From Khoudiadiopia massiliensis (GTDB lineage Bacteria > Bacillota > Clostridia > Tissierellales > Peptoniphilaceae), in NCBI GenBank assembly GCA_900290095.1, contig OKQS01000002.1:1-64000 (forward strand): a DNA stretch of 64,000 nt, in the 5' to 3' direction. The notes beneath the pieces are model-generated. The model saw only the letters and a program-made list of their open reading frames with translations, had not been told where the DNA came from and did not search any database. The first letter of the stretch is position 1. Every line of letters starts with the position of its first letter. Position numbers and translations under genes: made by a program. Positions 60,353-64,000 of this stretch are shown piece by piece.

Positions 60353-61121
60353 AAAGATAATTAAAACACCCGATCTTTCATCCGTTTTAAAAGCCAATTC
60401 CTATCCGGGCAGGGGCATTTTTGTGGGAACAAGTCCCTGCGGAAATAGGGCCCTTGTCGTCTACTTTATTATGGGCAGGTCCAAAAACAGCAGGAACCGT
60501 GTCTTTGAAAGCAAATCAGGAGACCTCTACACAGCCCCCTTTGATCCCCGGGCCGTCCAAGACCCCTCCCTCATCATATATAGGGCTATGACCATGGATG
60601 AAAAGCGCCTCATTGTCAGCAATGGGGACCAGACGGACACCATAGTTGACGGAGAAAAACAGGGCCTTTCCTTTGACCAAGCCCTGATGAGCAGGCAATT
60701 TGAGCCCGATGAGCCCAATTTCACCCCCAGAATTTCGGCAATTCTTAATTTTAAGCAGGGTACCTTTAATTATGAAATGTCTATTTTGAAAGCTTGCGAT
60801 GACAAGGGTTCTGCCTGCAATCGCTATTTCTTCCACTATCCGGCCGAAAAGGGCCTGGGCCGCTTTATATCGACTTATCGGGAAGATGGCAATCCACTCC
60901 CATCCTTTGAGGGTGAGCCCATGAGGGTATCCTTATTCGACAACAATGAAGCCCATGACCACGAGGACAACAAGTGCCAAGGAAGGGGTATACCGGGACT
61001 TGCCGAGAAACTATGGGAAAGCCTGGACCCCGACAACAAGGTTTCAATGATTCTTAGGGCTATAGACCTGAGAGATCTCAGCTATAGAGACTTTGTATTC
61101 AACAAAAATGAAGAACAATAA
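60342..61121 (+). CDS. purO: IMP cyclohydrolase, PurO-like
   Basis: Stand-alone IMP cyclohydrolase (259 aa) of the PurO family (PF07826), first found in archaea; it closes FAICAR to IMP, the last step of the pathway. Family marks are NSYPGRGIFVG, YFIMGRSKNSRNRVF, IYRAMTMDEKRLIVSNGDQTD, and YEMSILKA. It starts with an ATG overlapping the purN end by 11 bases. It replaces the N-terminal half of bifunctional PurH, whose C-terminal half is a separate gene further down (62601-63785). Confidence 0.88.
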   Translation: MQIEKIIKTPDLSSVLKANSYPGRGIFVGTSPCGNRALVVYFIMGRSKNSRNRVFESKSGDLYTAPFDPRAVQDPSLIIYRAMTMDEKRLIVSNGDQTDTIVDGEKQGLSFDQALMSRQFEPDEPNFTPRISAILNFKQGTFNYEMSILKACDDKGSACNRYFFHYPAEKGLGRFISTYREDGNPLPSFEGEPMRVSLFDNNEAHDHEDNKCQGRGIPGLAEKLWESLDPDNKVSMILRAIDLRDLSYRDFVFNKNEEQ

Positions 61122-61137
61122 GCACAAGGAGGCAATA

Positions 61138-62571
61138 ATGGATCCCAGAGACTCTTACCAATCCCCCTACGCCGGCCGATATGCCGGACCTGAGATGCAA
61201 TATATTTTTTCCGACAACTACAAATTCCGGTCATGGAGAAAAATGTGGCTGACCCTGGCCAAGGTTGAAAAAAGATTGGGCCTTGACATAACTCAAGCCC
61301 AAATAGACCAGATGGAGGCCCACCTCAACGATATCAATTATGATGTGGCCCGGGCCCGGGAAAAAGAAGTCCGCCACGATGTGATGAGCCATGTATATGC
61401 CTATGGAAAACTCTGTCCCGATGCAGCCCCCATCATCCATTTGGGTGCCACATCCTGCTTTGTCACCGACAATACCGAGCTCCTCCAGATGAAAGAAGCC
61501 TCGGAGCTTGTCATGAAAAAATCGGCCCAGGTTGTTGCCAACCTGTCCCAATTCGCTGACAAGTATAAGTCACTTGCCTGCCTGGCCTTTACCCATCTCC
61601 AGCCTGCCCAGCCGACAACGGTCGGCAAGAGGGCCTGCCTGTGGATAAAAGAATTTATTCTGGCCATGGAAGATCTACAGGACAAGTTGGACAGGTTCCA
61701 ATTAAGGGGTGCCAAGGGGGCAAGCGGCAGCCAAGCTTCTTTCCTTGAGCTTTTTGAAGAGGATGAGGATAAGGTTAAGGCCCTGGACAAGGGAATAGCT
61801 GAGGAGTTGGGCTTTAAAACAACCATAGCCGTGACCGGCCAGACCTACTCTCGCCAGCTGGATTATCAATTTCTTTCAGCTTTGGCCTGCTTCGCCATAG
61901 CCGCATCAAAGATGGGCAATGACATCAGGATCCTCCAATCCTACGAAGAGCTTGAAGAGCCCTTTGAAAAGAGTCAAATCGGGTCTTCCGCCATGCCATA
62001 TAAAAGAAATCCCATGCGGTCGGAAAGAATGTGTTCCCTGGCCCGCAATGTGATGATAAATTCTATCAATCCCGCCATAACCGCCTCATGCCAATTCTTT
62101 GAAAGAACCCTGGATGACTCCGCAAATCGAAGAATTTCAATATCCGAGGCCTTCCTGGGTGTGGATGCAATTTTGAACATAGCCATAAATGTCACTGACA
62201 ATATGGCCGTCTATGAAAAAATAATTGACAGGAGGCTTATGGGGAAATTGCCCTATATGGCAGTTGAATCCATACTTATGGAAGCTGTTAAAAAGGGTCA
62301 GAGCCGCCAGGAAATCCATGAAAGGCTCAGAGAGCACTCCCACGCCGCAACCGTAAAGGTAAAGCTTGAGGGTGGTGAAAATGACCTGATAAAGAGAATC
62401 GCCGATGACCCGGAAATCCACCTGAGTGAAGAGGAAATAATGGCCCATATGGATCCACAACTTTACATAGGTCTCTGTAAGAGCCAAGTTGATGATTATC
62501 TGGAAAATCAGGTCAAGGAAATTTTGGACCGCTACCACAGCAAAGAGCTAAAACAGGAGCTGGATATCTAA
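61138..62571 (+). CDS. purB: Adenylosuccinate lyase PurB
   Basis: PurB (477 aa) cleaves SAICAR and adenylosuccinate, releasing fumarate. The fumarase/aspartase superfamily signature GSSAMPYKRNP is at about 281, HLGATSCFVTDN near 100 and the catalytic-His region THLQPAQPTTVG near 159. The length (about 477) matches the larger AdSL subfamily of Clostridia. AGGAGG precedes the ATG, 16 bases after purO. Confidence 0.97.
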   Translation: MDPRDSYQSPYAGRYAGPEMQYIFSDNYKFRSWRKMWLTLAKVEKRLGLDITQAQIDQMEAHLNDINYDVARAREKEVRHDVMSHVYAYGKLCPDAAPIIHLGATSCFVTDNTELLQMKEASELVMKKSAQVVANLSQFADKYKSLACLAFTHLQPAQPTTVGKRACLWIKEFILAMEDLQDKLDRFQLRGAKGASGSQASFLELFEEDEDKVKALDKGIAEELGFKTTIAVTGQTYSRQLDYQFLSALACFAIAASKMGNDIRILQSYEELEEPFEKSQIGSSAMPYKRNPMRSERMCSLARNVMINSINPAITASCQFFERTLDDSANRRISISEAFLGVDAILNIAINVTDNMAVYEKIIDRRLMGKLPYMAVESILMEAVKKGQSRQEIHERLREHSHAATVKVKLEGGENDLIKRIADDPEIHLSEEEIMAHMDPQLYIGLCKSQVDDYLENQVKEILDRYHSKELKQELDI

Positions 62572-62600
62572 AATCCGCCGACGAGGTGAAAGGACTTCTC

Positions 62601-63785
62601 ATGAAAAAATATGACTTGAAATATGGGACCAATCCCGCACAAAAACCCGCTTTTATAAGCATGGCCGACAATAGTGACCTGCCCTTTGAAGTTCTGAACG
62701 GCAAGCCCGGCTATATCAACTTCCTTGATGCCCTGAATTCCTATCAGCTGGTCAAGGAACTCAAAGAGGCCCTGGGCCTTGCGGCTGCCGCCTCCTTCAA
62801 ACACGTCAGCCCTGCCGGTTGCGCTGTAGGACTTCCCCTGCCTGACAGGCTGAAAAAAGCCTGCTTCCTTGAAAGTTTTAAAGGTCTGGACCAATCTCCC
62901 CTGGCCTGCGCCTATGCCAGGGCAAGAGGGACAGACCCCATGTCCTCATTCGGGGACTGGGCAGCTCTTTCCGACATATGCGATGAAGCCACAGCAAGAC
63001 TTATAAAAAAAGAAGTCTCCGACGGGGTCATAGCCCCCGGCTATACGGATGAGGCCCTTGAAATTCTCAAAGAAAAAAAGAACGGTAATTATAATATAAT
63101 CGCCATTGACCCGGATTATGAGCCTGAGACCCAGGAGAACCGCCAAGTTTTCGGGATAAACATGAGCCAAAGAATTGATGACCAAAAGATCAGCAATGAC
63201 CTCTTAAAAAACATTGTCAGCAAGAACAGGGATCTTCCCGATAGTGCCAAACGCGATCTTATAATCGGCATGATAGCCCTGAAATATACCCAATCCAATT
63301 CGGTTGCCCTGGCTTATGACGGCCAGGTTATAGGGGTCGGAGCGGGCCAACAGTCCAGGATCCACTGCACCAGGCTGGCCGCATCAAAAGCCATGGTCTG
63401 GCTGTATAGGCAGATGGAAAAGACCCTGGACCTGCCCTTTAAAAAAGGCCTGGCCAGAACGGCTAAAAATAACGTCATTGACCAGTATGTCAATAACTAT
63501 GAAGAAGATGTTACGGCCGAGGGAAATTGGCAAAACTACTTCAGCACCAGACCTGAGCCCTTGAGCATGGAAGAAAAAGAGGCCTTCTTAAAAAGCCAAA
63601 AGGGGATCTGCCTGATCTCTGATGCCTTCTTCCCCTTCGGCGACAATATCCAAAGGGCCCACATGGCCGGAGCTGAGTATATTGCCGAACCGGGCGGATC
63701 TGTCAGGGACGATGATGTCATAGAAAAGGCTGATAAATACAATATGGTTCTTGCATTTACAGGAACACGGCTTTTCCACCACTAA
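62601..63785 (+). CDS. purH: AICAR formyltransferase, stand-alone (PurH C-terminal type)
   Basis: AICAR transformylase (394 aa) without the cyclohydrolase domain. Visible AICARFT features are DLKYGTNPAQKPA at the start, FKHVSPAGCAVG (catalytic Lys-His) near 72, GVGAGQQSRIHCTRLAASKA and SDAFFPFGDNIQRA. Bifunctional PurH would be ~510 residues with an N-terminal MGS-like domain, which is absent. AAAGGA precedes the ATG. The cyclohydrolase step is supplied by the PurO-like gene. Confidence 0.93.
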   Translation: MKKYDLKYGTNPAQKPAFISMADNSDLPFEVLNGKPGYINFLDALNSYQLVKELKEALGLAAAASFKHVSPAGCAVGLPLPDRLKKACFLESFKGLDQSPLACAYARARGTDPMSSFGDWAALSDICDEATARLIKKEVSDGVIAPGYTDEALEILKEKKNGNYNIIAIDPDYEPETQENRQVFGINMSQRIDDQKISNDLLKNIVSKNRDLPDSAKRDLIIGMIALKYTQSNSVALAYDGQVIGVGAGQQSRIHCTRLAASKAMVWLYRQMEKTLDLPFKKGLARTAKNNVIDQYVNNYEEDVTAEGNWQNYFSTRPEPLSMEEKEAFLKSQKGICLISDAFFPFGDNIQRAHMAGAEYIAEPGGSVRDDDVIEKADKYNMVLAFTGTRLFHH

Positions 63786-63804
63786 AACACTTTAGGAGGC
63801 TCTT

Positions 63805-64000
63805 GTGAACATCTTACTTATCGGAGGGGGCGGCCGCGAGCATGCCATCCTCAAAAAAATTAAATCCAATCCCAAGGTCCAAAAGATCTACGCCCTACCG
63901 GGCAATGCGGGATATGGTGATGATGCTGTTTGCCTGCCCATTTCCGCAGAGGATCCTGAAGGAATCCTGGACTTTGCCGGAAAGCACAAGATAGATTTTG
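63805..64000 (+). CDS. purD: GAR synthetase PurD (5' part)
   Basis: The GTG at 63805 is preceded by AGGAGG and begins VNILLIGGGGREHAILKKIK, the family's N-terminal GGGGREHA motif, then YALPGNAGYG. The first 65 codons are present and the gene runs off the right edge. PurD joins glycine to phosphoribosylamine. Confidence 0.95.
   Translation, partial: MNILLIGGGGREHAILKKIKSNPKVQKIYALPGNAGYGDDAVCLPISAEDPEGILDFAGKHKIDF

Noticed and set aside
1-64000. CRISPR arrays, insertion sequences, phage genes and integration sites
   Set aside because: No regularly spaced repeats, transposase-like proteins or integrases were seen in the window.

Overview
The window comes from a strictly anaerobic, Gram-positive Bacillota, most likely of the Clostridia/Tissierellia type. 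The evidence is pyruvate:ferredoxin oxidoreductase, a flavodiiron protein, a membrane pyrophosphatase of K+-dependent type, a very large HgdC/BadF-type activase, a SufCBDSU iron-sulfur system, a large SRP RNA, HPr kinase, and four secreted proteins built on the cell-wall-binding repeat CWB2 (PF04122) known from Clostridioides difficile. No phage, insertion sequence or CRISPR array was seen; this is core chromosome with strong ribosome-binding sites and tightly packed operons.

Layout. 1-306: the 5' end of a 16S rRNA gene, running left, with two tandem promoters. 311-3245 (-): murB-rapZ-whiA, without the yvcK/glmR gene that usually sits between rapZ and whiA. 3266-7017 (-): PFOR, with its own promoter and a compact three-way-junction RNA in its leader. 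7046-13058 (-): mgtE-pepP-uvrC-hprK. 13110-14366 (+): ychF. 14417-18915 (-): membrane pyrophosphatase and a cell-wall C69 dipeptidase. 19013-19475 (+): mscL. 19448-21492 (-): alpha-amylase and RNase HI. 21596-22067 (-): tRNA-Ser(GGA) and SRP RNA. 22123-28472 (-): a divergent CWB2 protein, and dnaJ-clpB-asnA behind a CIRCE-like HrcA operator. 28566-44476 (-): a lipoprotein, then a nearly gap-free run of ten genes: activase, fni, mrp, a glycosyltransferase, sufCBDSU and a CWB2 phosphodiester glycosidase. 44596-47646 (+): flavodiiron protein and gpmI. 47657-53829 (-): an SPFH protein with a 55-residue ribbon-helix-helix-like partner, an ABC exporter, an A24 peptidase, RNase Z and a GNAT enzyme. 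53888-64000 (+): a CAP-domain CWB2 protein followed by purine synthesis genes purE, purC, purF, purM, purN, purO, purB, purH (formyltransferase only) and the start of purD.

How it fits together. Central metabolism (PFOR, GpmI, PPase, amylase) is that of a fermenter of sugars or amino acids. The suf operon, the Mrp carrier and the activase form one iron-sulfur-themed transcription unit. Purine synthesis departs from the textbook route at two points: PurF has Gly where the glutaminase Cys should be, and the PurH bifunctional enzyme is replaced by a PurO-type cyclohydrolase plus a separate formyltransferase. With the ammonia-dependent AsnA this suggests a cell that uses free ammonia. The four CWB2 proteins imply a C. 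difficile-like secondary wall polymer that holds them.

Main points for a second look: the structured PFOR leader, the SPFH/RHH pair with a palindrome at its promoter, the displaced CIRCE variant, the Cys-less PurF, and the activase-Suf operon.
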